From Cryptomeria japonica (lineage: Eukaryota; Streptophyta; Pinopsida; Cupressales; Cupressaceae), in contig NC_081412.1 in assembly GCF_030272615.1 (NCBI RefSeq), positions 544,252,870 through 544,316,869 on the forward strand: 64,000 nucleotides of DNA. Direction: 5' to 3'. The position numbers were made by a program, and so were the translations under genes. Below, in pieces: positions 24,056 to 37,879 of this stretch (position 1 is its first letter; each line of letters starts with the position of its first letter). Under the pieces are notes generated by a model, which was not told where the DNA came from, searched no databases, and worked only from the letters and a program-made list of their open reading frames with translations.

Positions 24056-27000
24056 ATGGGCGGTAGAGCAAATTTTGGATGTCCAGTGTTGAAGATTGCT
24101 ATGGCTATGGGTGCTCTTTTGTTATGTGCTGCCGCCCTAGGAGAAATGGATGTACCATCAATAAATATAGGTGCTATTATCGCCTTGGACACAACTAATG
24201 GAAAAATAGCCAAGACTGCTATCGAAATGGCGGTTGAAGATGTAAACAGAAACGCCAGTCTTCTGAATGACACGCTCCTCAATATTGATATCCGAGACTC
24301 CAAACAAGATGCACTCATAGGCGCTTCTGCAGGTAATAACACATCCTCTACCCACCATAATCATATTATTAAAGGAATATATCTGTTTATTATTTATCTC
24401 TCTTTAAATTCACACTCTGGGTATAGAAAGAAATACCAATGGGTTTCCTCGAAATGAGCATTGCAGCATTGGATCTGCTCAGAAAAGGATGTGTAAGCAT
24501 AGTCGGTCCACAAACCTCCGTGGTGGCTGAGTTTGTAGCGTATTTGGGCGTTGCAGCGCGTGTTCCAGTTGTAACATTTGGAGCAACAAATCCCTCTGTC
24601 TCAATGCATCGATACCCTTACTTCGTTCGTATGGTGCCCAGTGATACAACACAAATGACAGCAATAGCAAAGCTGATAGAAAAGTACAGATGGAGGGATG
24701 TGGCGCTTGTGTATGTAGATGATGATTTGGGGACGGGGGCCATTCCCGCCTTAAACGATGCCTTGCGACAGGTTGAGGCAAAAATTGTTTTCAAAGCTGC
24801 AGTCTCTCCCAAGGCGAACGTCTCCGCAATGCGAAGGATACTTGAGCATAAGCTTATGAAGCTGGAGTCGCGAGTATTCATCGTGCATATGCATCCTGAT
24901 TTGGCCCTAATCCTGTTTTCCGAGGCGTACAAATTAAGAATGATGAGCAGTGAGTATGTATGGATCATTACCGACGGATTGGCCAGCCTATTAGATTCGT
25001 TCAACGCCACTTCTCTCCTCTCCATGAACGGTGTGGTGGGGGTTAAAAGAAAGCTCACACAAACCAACCTGCCAAGGCTGAATGAATTTGCTAGAAGATG
25101 GAAGAAGCGGTTTAAAGCCCAGAATCCTACAATACCAAGCCTGGAATTAAATGCCCGTGCGCTTGTTGCATATGATACAGTGTGGGCAATTGCTATCGCA
25201 ATCGATCATCTCCTGCGTATGGAAGCATTCAATGGTAACTTTTCAGAGGCTTCTCGCAGCACCAAATTTCTGAATTTCAAGGGTTTTGAGGGTGGAGAGC
25301 AGTTGCTTAATCAGATCCTAGAGACAAACTTTCTTGGCCTGAGTGGTCCTGTTCGAATTAGTAAAGAAAGCGGAGATCCTCTGGAGAGCTCGTATGACAT
25401 TATCAATGTTGTTGGCAGTCGTATTAATGTAATTGGGTCATGGACAGAAAGGGGCTTGAATATTACTTCAACACAAGTAGTTAATTGGGGTGGTGGATCA
25501 GGAAAAACACCACGTGGGTGGGAGATACCTACACCAGGCAAGAAACTGAAAATAGCGGTGCCTTGGGAGTCAGGGTTTTCACAATTCGTCAGCGTAAAAC
25601 CAGTTCAAGCCAAGGCAGGTGCACTAAATAAGACATATGAGATTAAAGGCTTCTGTATTGAAGTGTTCAAATCGGTGCTCAAGAGATTGGATTATGAATT
25701 GCCATATGAATTGATACCTTATGGAACTGGCAATGTCACCGAGGGCTACTATGATGACCTCGTCTACCAGGTCTATCTCCAGGTCAGTTAACTTATTTTT
25801 TTCGTTTCTGTAATGTGAATCTATATTTCCAACTGATTGACTGGAATAAAATGTGAAAACGGAAGCAGAAATTTGATGCGGTAGTGGGAAATGTAGCAGT
25901 GATAGCAAATCGGAGCAAGTATGTAGATTTCACACAGCCGTACACGGAGACGGGACTGATAATGGTGGTAGCAAATTCAGACGAGGGATCAAGTGACCCT
26001 TGGGCCTTCCTGCTCCCATTTACTCCGGCCATGTGGATAACTACTATTGCATTTTTCTTCTTCACGGGAGGAGTTGTTTGGTTTCTGGAGCACAAGCAAA
26101 ATAGGCAATTCAGAGGGAATCCTCGGAATCAAATCTTGACATTCATCTGGTACTTCTCTTGCTCACTCTCTCTTTGTTTCTATGGCATTATACATAAATC
26201 AATAGCTATGTATCCATCTTCAATACTTACTTTACTAAGGACAGTAAAGCTTAAACGGTCCAGACCTTCTCGTGAAGATAGATGGTCACTGTTATTAGGG
26301 CGAGGAGCCATAAAACAGATGAGCTGTCCGTGGTGATCATCGACAACTTGTCTTACCCACTAGATTCGGGCAATCTTCCCGTCAACTGTACTAAGCCGTT
26401 GTGGGCACGTAGTTCCCACTTTCTGCCAATCCGCATCCATTCATTCACGTCGATGATGCTCACTCCCTGGGCCCTTCAATCCCAATCCTATCATCTCCCA
26501 CTCCCTAACTTTTTTAATCGAAATAAATGATCATTTTCAGAAGTTGGAGAGATTGTCCAGTTTCAGATACATAAATGATTAGTGAACCTTAAAAAATATT
26601 AGTCAATTGCAGAAGCAATTAAATCTGATAACATTAATAAAAATAATAATTTTAAACTTAAAAAATGATTTTTAATAATAACCTTGATTAATACATTTGA
26701 TTAATTTAAATTACTAAACCGAATAAAAGCATAAAAAAGCTTTTCCAACTACCCGCTTGGTTTGCAATCAAGTGAAAATATTTTCTTAAATCTTAAAGAA
26801 TAATTTTTTTTTAACTTATTTGAATGGCATCTTACTCCCAAGACGCTTCTTAGGTGGGAGGTTTTTATAATCATATAAAATAAAATTAAAAGCTCTATTA
26901 AAAGTTCTATTAGAAAGAGATTTTAAGTTTGAGAATATGGAAATGTTTATTACTTATAAAATTGTATGAGATGCATTTTATTAAATTTTTATGATTAGAT

Positions 27001-29206
27001 TATGTGTCTCAAAGTGTTATAAGAAAATTTTATTATGTGAAAGAGTCATTTATCAAATATATAAATATTATTTATTTATTTATTAAAAAATCAATTTAAA
27101 TTTAATAATAATTGTAATTAATAACTTATACTTATTTTTAAAAATATTATTGTGAATTAGTTTAAATCTGAATTTAGGATTTGTTATGTTGTGTTGGGGT
27201 GTTCTATCATTAAGTTATTGATCTATTTGTTGTTTAGATCATTTGTAGTTTAGGTGTGGCTCATTTTCGTACAACTCTCTTACGTTACTATGTAGATGTA
27301 GGACCTCTGAGTTGTGATTAAAGTACTGTACAACTAAGATACCAACTAAGTTAGTGACTAATCCATCTTTGATCCATGTGTAGTTCATTTTCTAACAATC
27401 TTACCATCATTTTGGTTATCTATGATTGTTCTTGTTTAAATTAATGATATTATTAAAATGTATAGCTTTTTAGTGAGTTCAAATGTGTTTTTAATTGTAG
27501 ATGCATATTTCAAGTGTAAATAATGTGTATTACAATTGCTTCTATTTTTTCTATATAAAAATTTATATTTGTTTGTATATCACACCTAGGGGAAGAAGAC
27601 CAGCTACAGCCCATGTTCAAATGACACTGAAATGTGCACTGTTGACCATTGCCAAAAAAGTCTTTGAAATTCTGATGTACTGTTTAAAATCTATGGATGC
27701 ACGAAATTAACTATAACAAGTACTGATGCTTCCCATAACATGTTATACTTCTATGTCATGTTGTCTAACACCTTTCTATAAGATGTATAAGATGTTTCTC
27801 CCACACATTAGATGTCTGATACAACAACTTTAATGTATTTCCTATCAATTTGTTGGATCACTTGCAAGTTCTTATTATGGCATCCCGTTGACGTCGTGAT
27901 CTCCCTTCACCCTAGCCAAAAATTTGTTTAAATTATTAAAAATATTGATTTCAAACGCCTTCTCCTACATCGGAACCCAGGTGACAATTTGCAAGCTAAA
28001 TTGAAATTAAAGTCCACTAACACGGTAGAGAAAAACAATTTTGTCAATGTTTTAGTGAAAAAATGCCCAACTTAACCTATCAACATCTATACAGCATACG
28101 AAGCTTTCCAATTTTTCTGATTGAATTATTTAATCTTTTAACATGCAGGTTCTCTTTTTCCACACTCTTCAAGACTCAGAGTAAGAAGATTCTATCCCTT
28201 TCTTTTCATTGCAGATGGTCAAACTATAGTGCAATTTACAATGCTTTCAAATTCCAAATTAATTTTGTGGATTACGCAGGGGAGAGGATTGTGAGCAGTC
28301 TGGGCAAAGCAGTGGTGATAATTTGGTCTTTTGTAGTTTTAGTGTTAGCGTCTAGTTACACCGCCAGCCTGTCGTCAATGCTTACCGAGAGGGAAATTGT
28401 ACCAAAGTTTGAAAGCCTTGAATCTCTCATTGTCCAAAATTTGCCAATCGGGTATCACCGGGGATCTTTCATAGACAAGTATTTGGAACAGCAGTTGGGT
28501 GTGAACAAAAGTTTGCTTTGCCCATACTCATCTGTACAAGAGTACACAATTGCACTGAAGAACGGACCCACCAACGGAGGGGTAGCCGCCATATTTGACG
28601 ATCAAACTATTTCTCAAAACACATTTCTATCAACAGGATGCAATGCCTATGCCAAAATTGGTCCTACGTACAGAACAGGAGGCTTCGCATTTGTAAATCT
28701 CTAACCTTACCTCCAAATCCCAGATTTGTCTAATTCACAAATCGTATGATTGATTCCAATTGTGTGTACAGGTGTTTCCAAAGGGGTCTCCGCTGGTTTC
28801 AGACATTTCCAAGGCTATATTAAATCTCTCAGAAAGCACAGAGATGCAGGAAATAAGGAAAAGGTGGTTCAATTCAAGTGAAAGCAAATGCAATGCAGAG
28901 TCTGGCGGACTGGAATCAAACAGATTGAGCCTCAACAACTTTTGGGGTGTATTTTTGCTGACAGGATGTGTGTCATTTCTCAGCCTGGTCTACTATTTCT
29001 GTCGCCTACTTTACCGGTTTGTGTACAGAAGCGATAATTCATCTCATGTTAAATCCATCTGCTCCCGATTGCGAACGTTTGCCAATTATGCAGACCAGAA
29101 GGACGTCCCGCCACCAAAAAGAAAGAGATGTGAAACCGCCATTTCGTCAAATGGAACCGCCGCCTCCAATTCCTTTCAAATCACTGTTTCAGCAGGACAC
29201 ATATAA
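24056..29206 (+). CDS. GLR: Glutamate receptor-like channel (GLR), 6 exons
   Basis: This is a ligand-gated cation channel of the plasma membrane or endomembranes; plant GLRs carry Ca2+ currents gated by amino acids. My gene model joins 24056-24332, 24467-25782, 25869-26149, 28149-28180, 28280-28692 and 28772-29206. It gives 2754 nt, 917 residues plus TAA, with every intron GT-AG. A signal-peptide-like N-terminus (about residues 1-28) precedes the amino-terminal ligand-binding domain (SIVGPQTSVVAEFV, WRDVALVYVDDD). The S1 lobe starts near residue 450 (LKIAVPW, KFDAVVGN, YVDFTQPYTETG). TM1 is near 584-606, the pore loop runs from about residue 622 (TFIWFSFSTLFKTQ), and TM3 is near 648-672 with the signature SYTASLSSML. 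S2 follows, then TM4 near 828-856 and a polar tail. Length and order are typical. Exon 4 is only 32 nt, and the model depends on it. I see no disabling change. Confidence 0.93.
26150..28148 (+). other. Large intron 3 of GLR
   Basis: This 1999-bp intron begins GTACTT and ends ATGCAG; the other introns are 79-134 bp. It is AT-rich. Parts such as 26240-26500 and 27570-27710 are less AT-rich and may be inserted DNA, but I recognise no element or gene in them. Confidence 0.8.
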
Positions 29207-29435
29207 GCGGCACTCCATATCAACTAAAACTACGCTAGCTTGTAAACGTATCTTGACCACAAAGAGTGAAGACTGGGTCAACTTAAATTATCATGTCCAT
29301 GGCTAATTGCAGTACTGCTACTGATACAATAACGGATAAGTCAAGCTCACTGTGACAATTTATGTCTAGTCTTTGTAATTTGGTGAGGTGTGCAATGCAT
29401 GTATGTTACTTCCCTTTTTTAATAATTAAACCTTT

Positions 29436-29441
29436 AATAAA
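29436..29441 (+). terminator. Possible polyadenylation signal of GLR
   Basis: AATAAA occurs 230 bp after the GLR stop codon, a normal 3' UTR distance in plants. No transcript data are available. Confidence 0.5.
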
Positions 29442-31235
29442 GAAATGTTTGTGGACAAATGTCTCGCATCCATTTTAAACCTGCATTCTAGTTGTATGTC
29501 GGAGTCTTGTTTATAGTGGCTATCGTGATAGACTAAGTCTGATCTTTGGATTCCCTTGATTTCCCTCACACATTATATCCTTCCTAAGCTTTATACATCA
29601 TGAAATATTCCTAAATAGAATTCTAAAAATGTTCATTAAGAATAAAAAAATCTTCATATCTTTCTGATTTCTAAATTAGTTTAATGAAATGCTTTCAATC
29701 TAATATCGTTGTTGGCATGTGGACATGATATTGAGAGTTTTTTTTAAATTGACATGTCATTTATAGAAGAATTAAACATCAAACCGAACTTAAAGACATG
29801 CACAATATGTTAAATTTAAAGGAAGATAAATAACTAATGTTATGTAGCAAAATGTAAGAATTCAACTATTATGTAAGATTTTATATCTAATCTAATTGTT
29901 CTATATACTAAAATTAGCATCATATTTACTTTGTTAGTGTAGAGGGAAATCTTGACAAAAGGAATTCCATTTTTTAATCTTTTGATTGAATTTCCCTACT
30001 AACGAATCTAAGAGCTACCATAACTTGTTGAGCCTAAAATTTTTGGAGAGTGGCAAAATCTTATAAACTCTAATTTAATTTGTAATGTTCCCTATCTATA
30101 TATTTTTGTTTAATTTCTATGTGCTAGCCTCAAAATCATCTTAAGTATAGGAATAGAATGCAAAAGGTTAAAGCAATAATAAACCATCATTCTAAATCAA
30201 GAGAAATACGTTTAGATTGAGCATAAAGATGATTAAGTCAAATTCTTACATTCACTTGCTAAAGAAAAATATATGCTTTATTTTCTCATAGATATGAGTG
30301 ATGTATTTATTCTTTGAATTATTCAAGATCTTGATAGTATATAATACTATGATGCATGTTTTGTGTGTGCTCTTGATGTGTTATGTGCACATATAAGTGT
30401 TAGCATGAGGAGAGATAAAGGACTTGAGGGATTGAGTTATAGGTGTTTGAAGAAGGATATGAATGGTTGAAATTAAATGATGGATGGATGACATAGATTA
30501 AAATAGACATTCTTGGGGCATTGGATCATGTACAAGAGGAAATATGGTGTGCCTATATTTAAGCCCAAGTGAACAATGACACAAACTTAATTTTATTAAT
30601 ATATACACATGTATGGTGAAAAATCATAACCACCTAGAAGGTTGTGAGAGGATAAATCTAACATGGGTGTGAGAGAATCCCTCCCATACATACTAACAAT
30701 GGTGGCCACCTAATAGGTTTAGGTGTCTAAAAAAGACACCCTTGAGGGAGATTTCATTTTGCAACTCTCTTATAGAATTCATTATATGATTAATGGAAGA
30801 TCCCGCTATCAACATAAGAGAAATTCTAAAATATTTGAATAAAAAAAGTATCTGAATGAAAAAATTATTTCATTTGTTTTCCAAATAAAGTTTAATCCTT
30901 TCAATTTGCTATTATCTTTCTCTGGTTCCTTTTTTAGGTGGACTAAGACACCTAGTGCCATATTTTTAGTGGACTAGGGCACCCAATTCCATAGTCCATC
31001 CAAAAGATGCCCAAATTTAAACAGTTTCAAGTTTTAATTTTTTCCATTCATTATCCAATCTTGATTTCACTTGATCGTTGGAAGTTAACTTATAGTTAGA
31101 AATACCTTATGAACCCTATATATAGGAATAATTTGTCACTAATAGGTTACCTAAGATCCTTATATGAGTGAGAAAGTTCTTTCATGTTTGAGCATTATGG
31201 AGCAACAAGATAGAACAACCTATTAGGGTAACTGG
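29442..31235. other. Intergenic DNA downstream of GLR
   Basis: AT-rich, with no supported gene. Near 30690-31010 there are several GGTGGACTA..CACC-like words on either strand that may belong to an old repeat, but no ends can be defined. Confidence 0.45.
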
Positions 31236-32104
31236 TGGACAACTGAGAGAGGGGGGTGAATCAGTTGTCAACAGATTATGAAACTTTAAGAACACAAAAC
31301 CTTTTATTGGAATGCATAAACAAAATACCAGAATATAAGATATATAAGTTAAGAAAAAACATAAATCACAGAACAATTACTAATCATCCGCAACACATAA
31401 CACCAAGATTTGTACGTGGAAAACCCGGTAAAAGGAAAAACCATAGTGGGAAGCCTACCCACATTCATATAACAGTTTTACAGTAAGTATGTGATTACAA
31501 TAAGAGGGCCCTGCACATGCAAGAAGGCCAACAAGCTAGAGTGCACTGCTCATCACAAAAGGAGCCTCACTGACTACAAAATAAATCCAGACCAATCCGA
31601 AAAGATGAATGAACTGCAAGAATAACATCTCCTATGCCTAAGTATAGTTCTGGTTAAGCTCAATACCAGAGGTCTTAAACCTATTACAAAAACTCAATTT
31701 GATCACCTATGATTGACCAAAACCTCTGCATATGATTACAACTTTATTCGCATGCAAATAATCCCATAACCTTTCGTAACCATGATCTACAAAGAGATCT
31801 TACATCGTATATATACCAACCCAGAACCTAAACAATTAGGTCAACCACCTAAAAGATAATATAATAAATCTATTACATAATCCCACAAACCAATGATAAA
31901 CCAAGTCGGCCTAAGACAAAAATAGCATAAACCAATCGATAAATCCAACCGGTAATGCATCAGGAGCATCAACCAACACGTTACATAAACCAGTCCATAA
32001 CCTAACAGAATAAGACCAAACCTAAAATAGGTCACCATAAGCCAAATGGAACACCATTGATCAATTGGAACATGAACAAGATAGGGTCAGTGCAAGAAGA
32101 TGAG

Positions 32105-32128
32105 TCCACTTTTTGGCCAAAAAGTGGA
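32105..32128. repeat. Perfect 24-bp palindrome
   Basis: The sequence TCCACTTTTTGG is followed immediately by its exact reverse complement. It lies close to the start of the foreign-looking segment inside the putative solo LTR. Confidence 0.9.
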
Positions 32129-32939
32129 AGTGTTTTCCCTGATTTTCAGATTTTGTCTCATTTGAGCTTAAATTTTGAAACACTTAGAGATTGAATCTTG
32201 GAAAAAGTCAGTAATATAAAAGATAGCCCTCTGAGTGTAGTTTCCAAATATATAATTTATTTTAATACCCACATAATAAAAAATAACTTTTTAAATGGAG
32301 TTCTGAAAACTATGTTTTAAAAATGCCTGTTTCAGGACCATACCATGCATGTGTACGACCCACACTTTTTGACACAATTAAAATTATTTTCTCAAACCGT
32401 TTTGGGAAATGGTTTGTAACACACTGAAGATTGATGAGCATATTTTTTTGTTTTTTTTTTTCTAATATTTTTTTTTAATTAATTTTTTAATGGCCGTAAT
32501 TATCTTTTTAAAAATTTGACGTGTACGACCCACATAATTTGATGTAAACTTAACATTTTTTGATTTTTTTTTTTTTAAATACAAAAGAATTTTGTGTAGA
32601 TTGATGACATATAATTTTTTTTCCAAAATTCTTTAAAATAAAAAAGTTATTAAATTAACAAAATTAGTTAATATTTCAAATTTATAGACCCGATTTAATA
32701 AAAATTAAATGAAAAATAGTTAAAATAATCAATTTTTAAATAAATTTACATATTTAGAATCTAGACAGTATAATCTGAAATGGGTTTTAATTTCGTATAA
32801 AAATTCTCTAATTAGAGGCGCGTAAACTATTTCTGAAGTTCATATTTGTGCTTTCATTCATGGAGATTTGCATTTGCAGGTCCATGTCTCAGGTGTGGCC
32901 ATCCGAGGCCTATCCCGGGCCTAATCCCGAGCCAAGTGG

Positions 32940-33175
32940 CGGGTTGTGGAATCAACTTCCACAAAATGGGCCCCCGTTTTCAAACAAGGGTGGATTGTGG
33001 AAAAAAAGGAAAAATGCCATTTAGAAACGGGGGCCCGCTTTTAAACAAAATGGGGGGCCGCTTTTAGAAACGGGCCCCCGTTTTTAAAAACGGGCCCCCG
33101 TTTCTAAAAAGCGGGCCCCCGTTACCTTTCGGCTCGGGAGCCCGAAGCACAAACGGGCCCCCGTTTATAAGAGCA
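32940..33175. repeat. GC-rich cluster of GGGCCCCCGTTT units
   Basis: About seven copies of a GGGCCCCCG or CGGGGGCCC core flanked by A and T runs occur in both orientations within some 200 bp, for example near 32970, 33026, 33073, 33092, 33113 and 33155. Each core is nearly self-complementary, so the block could fold into adjacent hairpins. Composition is strikingly different from the AT-rich surroundings. No coding sequence is evident. Confidence 0.8.
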
Positions 33176-33605
33176 CATTTTCCAATGCACGGACTTCCGC
33201 GAATTTGTGACTCATTACCTTGCACTTGCCCGATAACTAACTGAATCTTGATAACCTTCTAGAAGCCATACCAACACCGCTTATCAGATTCATCAAAAGA
33301 TCTTCAACAAAGCTCTACTGGGTAAACCCTTACCGATAACCAAAAGGCTTACTAGAACAAAAGATAGCTACCAAATCATCAATCCCAAACCAACTGAATG
33401 TGATACGCATCAGAAACACATGAATAACCAATCCAAACCAATTCCAATAGCCAGAACATACCAAAGACAAATCTCCTGACCATCATCAAAGTCCAACCAC
33501 TCTACTAAAACCTAGTAGACAACAAAAGAGATAGTGTTGACATCAATGACAAACATCAATGCAAAACATAATGAATTCCTCCAAATCGCCAACACAACCT
33601 ACATG

Positions 33606-35339
33606 CAAGTATGTTTTCATGATTGATCTTGTTATTCCTTGTCATGTCTTGTTATTGAATCACTTGAATGAATTATCTAAAGATAATTATATTACCACCA
33701 TTATGAATTTTTAAGGTAATCTTACTTCGATTCAACATTTAAATACTTATTTATCCTATGTCCTACCAAGGGTAAACTCTCTTTTTCATCGTTATAGTTG
33801 TACTAAAGGTGGAAACATGAACATGGATTTTGACTCATGAAAGCCTCTATACAACACGATATTTTTCTCCTTTATTTGTGTAGGTTACAAATTCAAGAGT
33901 TGAAAGTTCCAAACTTGTGCACTGTAGATTGAGATGCATAGTCCCAAACTTTGAATAGGCAAAAACCCCTAGACTTTGCCAATTTTCTCACTTGATTGAC
34001 AATTTTAGGCTATAATTTTAAGGGAAATATATATATAGATTCTCTAGATATAGAATCTAAAGCCTTAGCTTATGAAGATACCTCCATGTCTAGGGTTACT
34101 AGCTCGCTAGACCAATACTTTTACCTCTAGATTTCAATAACAGATTTTTCTTTGCATCTCATTTCTTGATATGTAATTATATGCATTTTTTTTGTTCTAT
34201 ATCAATTTTTTGATGTTGAAACTTATCAATTTTGTATCACTTTATCTTGATGTTATCTTTTCATATCAAATGATGTCCAATCATATTAAACATTAAAAAG
34301 AGGAAATAATAATACACAACATACAACTCTCCTTTAGTAACAAAGTTGGATCCTGGTGGCTATTTCTATGAATGATATTGATTTAGATCCTAGTTTATGT
34401 CTCTAGACAAGGACTCCATTTTCCCATAATTTCACACCATTAATTATGATGAAGGTGTATTTACCTACATAGTTAGACCTATAAATAAATAAGATAACTC
34501 TCTGACATATCATCATATCATCTATTATTGAATTCATATTCTATTGTTTGATTATTGGACATCACTCCTTCAAAGTAGTCTACTATATTTACAATCTTTG
34601 CATTTATTTCCAAGATATCATAACACTTTTAAAAGTCCATTATGAAATATTTATTCATCTATTCTTTGTATTTTGGAGGAAATGTGATTTTTTGAACATA
34701 TACTATATTAGTTGTCAATAGTGTACATAGGGCTAAACTTATTTATGTTTAATTTAACATATATTGCCTTTTCTTCTTGCTCATTTTCTTATTTTTCTAA
34801 GAAATGTAAGTGGTTTTATATCTTTAATATCTATTTAGGGTTTCATTATTTTTCCCTTTTATTCTTTCCCGTTTTGTACATTTAAATAAAACTAATCATA
34901 AAGAGGAAGATATTTTCTCAAATATAGAGGATTATTACTCATTCAATGGTATTTTCTTTCAATTATTCCAAGTACATGTCACTACCCATTGGACAATTAA
35001 TAAGAATAAGCATAAAACTAACATCAATCTATTCACTTTTAAATATTTTGTGAACCCAATCATTCTAAAAGTGTGAGCTAAAAGAACATGAATGCAATAT
35101 GAAATAAAAAATTCTCCAAAGGTTTTTATGGACACCATAATACTTACAATATCATCATATATCAAATATTAAGTTTCAAGAAAGTGTAATTATGGGAGTT
35201 TCATGTACTCTATAATTTTAACACTATATTTTACACTCATATTAGCATTTATCTCACATTGTATGTTCTTAGGTCCATTCAAAGATATCATACCAATTTT
35301 CTTACTCTTGGTGTTTTAATTAGATAAATTTGGAGAGGG
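33606..35339. other. AT-rich intergenic DNA
   Basis: No gene, RNA or recognisable element. Open frames here are short and unremarkable. Confidence 0.5.
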
Positions 35340-36960
35340 CCCGAATCCTTACATATTAGTCAACAATGTCGACAAGAGGGAGGAATTCAGAAGTAGTGAG
35401 ACCACCAAAACCAAAATAGACGAGAACCTTCCATGAAAGAGAGGCCTTTGATTGGAGCCACAAACTAGCGGGCACAAGGGTCTCAACCCCACAAAAAATT
35501 TTAAATTTTAGAACTGAGAGGTTTAAGAAGATAACCCAAATCATCTTCCAAAAAAAAATACTTGCACATGAAATAAAGTGGCCAAGGCAAGCATAATCTA
35601 ACAATGTATTATGAAAGGTTTCTAGCAACCTTTTACCTAAAGGATCACACTAAATGGATACTTTCTCAGACAAGGGAGGAGACAAAAAAGATTTCAAAAA
35701 CAACTAATTTTGGAAGGCACTCAAAAACCTTATAATAATAGAATCACCTAGCCATTCCATAAAAAATACTAAACATGATAGCCAAAGAATGGACTAGAAC
35801 AAATAAACCAATAAGTTTTGGCAGGCTCCCTAAAAAAATTTACTAGTAGGACCACCTTGAACAAAGATCTTCTTGGACAAGGAATATAAATATTTAAAAA
35901 TCTCCTAGTTTGGAAGGCACCCAAAAACCTTGAAACAATTAAATCACCTTTTAAGACAAAAGCCCTACCAAGCTAAAAAGCTAGAACCCCATCAAGATCT
36001 ACAATGAGATCAACCTCAAGGTTGGCAGAAGTAGTAACTCTCCTGAATGTGACCACCATCAAACCAACCTTCATAGGGAACAAACTAGCATCCTAAAAGT
36101 GAGCATTGGAAAAAACTCAAGAATATAATAAAGGGACCACAACCAAACCCACCTCTAGAGAGAACATGCTAGTATATGTAAAGTCATCAATATAATAAGC
36201 TCCAAAATCTAACAAAGCGTTCCAACTAACACATCCCAAAAGGATTAACCAAGTAGTGAACAACAACCAATCATTAGGCAGCACAAAAGTTAAAACCCTT
36301 ACTCCCTATTTAGAAACAATTGTAGCACTAGAACTCATAGCCAAATTAGCCACGCAATAGTGGCCGATCAAAGAAACTAAACATAGTAGGGATGCAGATA
36401 AATCTAGATCTTAGGTGAGAAGAAACCTTAATACTTGAGAATAAAGTAATCCAAGCTAGAAGGAGGTAGATCCACAATGAGAAGAAGTTGGTGGGTAAAA
36501 CTTGACCAAAGCTAAGGCACCCATAAACCAACACATAGAGCAACTAAACACACACCCAAAAAAATAAGTGAAAACTCGACTAGGCATGAGGTAGATCCAA
36601 AAGGCCCTCATCATCCAATCCATCTCAATCTCCATGATCAAAATATTTCTCCTCTCCAACCCTTTCTCCTACATCTCCTAAAGTTAAAGCACCTTTGATT
36701 CCTTTTCTCAACCACAAAGGCTCAAGACCATATTGAACATGGATAAGAAAATGAACACATAATATTGGAAACCGACAACTTAGACAAGCGAGCATAGCCA
36801 ACAAATCAAGGAAGGAAGCTTGGACAAACTATGACTCCAACAAGTTGCCAATAAATAGAGTGTCACTAGTCGTGTATAGGGAAAACTAGACACCTCTGTG
36901 CAAGAAACATGTCGGACCCCAAAAGAGAAAGTGCACATGGAGATAGCCCATAAGAATCAT
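35340..36960 (-). other. Unidentified moderately repeated segment
   Basis: This stretch is less AT-rich than its neighbours and holds internal direct repeats. For example, GGAAGGCACYCAAAAACCTT occurs near 35714 and 35910, each followed by an AAATCACC- or GAATCACC-like word. Minus-strand frames (such as 35356-35628 and 36346-36659) are hydrophobic and match nothing I know. It may be a decayed transposable element. Confidence 0.35.
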
Positions 36961-37879
36961 GGCCAAAACCACACCAACAGATAGACCCTCCCTCTTTTTA
37001 TTCATCTGCTCCTCAATAATTTTTTTTTATTTCTTACTCTTGGTGTTAGTATGGGATTTTGTTCTTGTATTTCTATATTTCTTGCATAAAAATAATTTTT
37101 TAAAACCCAATATCCTCTTATCTTTTGAAACCTTTTTGGCCCTGTTATACTTAGAAAAATGTTTGATGTATGCATATCCACATAATTGATTAACATCCTC
37201 TAATTTTATAGATATAAAATATTCATCTTCTTCTAAAATTATAATATGTCATTGCCTAAACATGCAAATATAATTAACATTGTATCTATTTGATGAATCC
37301 CAACAACTTTATTTTTCCACGTCCCTTCATTTTCTAACATTTCTGACCTTTGAGTCTCTCTATCTCAAACATTCTCAAGTTTTTTTAAAATATTCTATAC
37401 CATACTTGAGAATTTGAGTAATAAATTTGTATATTCAACATTATCTTCTATGAGTTTAAACTAACATTGATAAAATTATTTAGTGATTTCAACAGAGGTC
37501 ATCTCTATCCTAGTATTGCAAGTGAAACTGTTTAAAACTTCTATTGAATATTTATATATTATGGTTATTGTTGTATGTCCTCATTGTGCTTTAGCAATTT
37601 TGTTGGAACTTAAATATCTCCATTTTCATTTATCATGTATTATAACATTTTAATTATTAAACCCCTATGATATACAGAGCTTAAGAACATGTGCACCTTT
37701 CCTTTTTCCTTAATTTATTAGGATAAAGGTCAAATGACCGAAATAGTGGCTTAACATGGTGGAAATTTCATAATTAACCGCCCCCTTTCTCCACTTTTCA
37801 ACTTGAAAACTTATTTAAATACCCCCAAATAGACAAAGGATTTGGATTCCTTCTCTTTACTTTTCAATTTTTGTATTAA
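36961..37879. other. AT-rich intergenic DNA
   Basis: No supported feature. A 76-codon hydrophobic frame at 36959-37189 is typical of T-rich DNA and is not called. Confidence 0.5.

Larger units (their letters stand above)
31236..33605. repeat. Possible solo LTR with nested insertion
   Basis: The left part begins near a TGGTGGACAACTGAGAGGGGGGTGAATCAG-type stretch (about 31231-31264), a phrase common near the starts of plant copia (SIRE-like) LTRs. The right part ends near 33605 with GTTGACATCAATGACAAACATC..CCAACA, the usual matching end. No coding sequence or second LTR is present, which fits a solo LTR. The middle (about 32085-33190) has different composition and looks like a separate inserted repeat. 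The assignment rests on remembered LTR style, so boundaries and family are tentative. Confidence 0.4.

Noticed and set aside
24037-25067. Minus-strand open frames opposite GLR exons 1 and 2
   Set aside because: They are antisense shadows of the GLR coding sequence.
27501-27710. A 69-codon frame inside GLR intron 3
   Set aside because: It shows no motif and lies in an intron; the in-phase GLR model does not use it.
36959-37189. A 76-codon hydrophobic frame
   Set aside because: T-rich DNA produces Phe/Leu-rich frames; nothing supports a gene.
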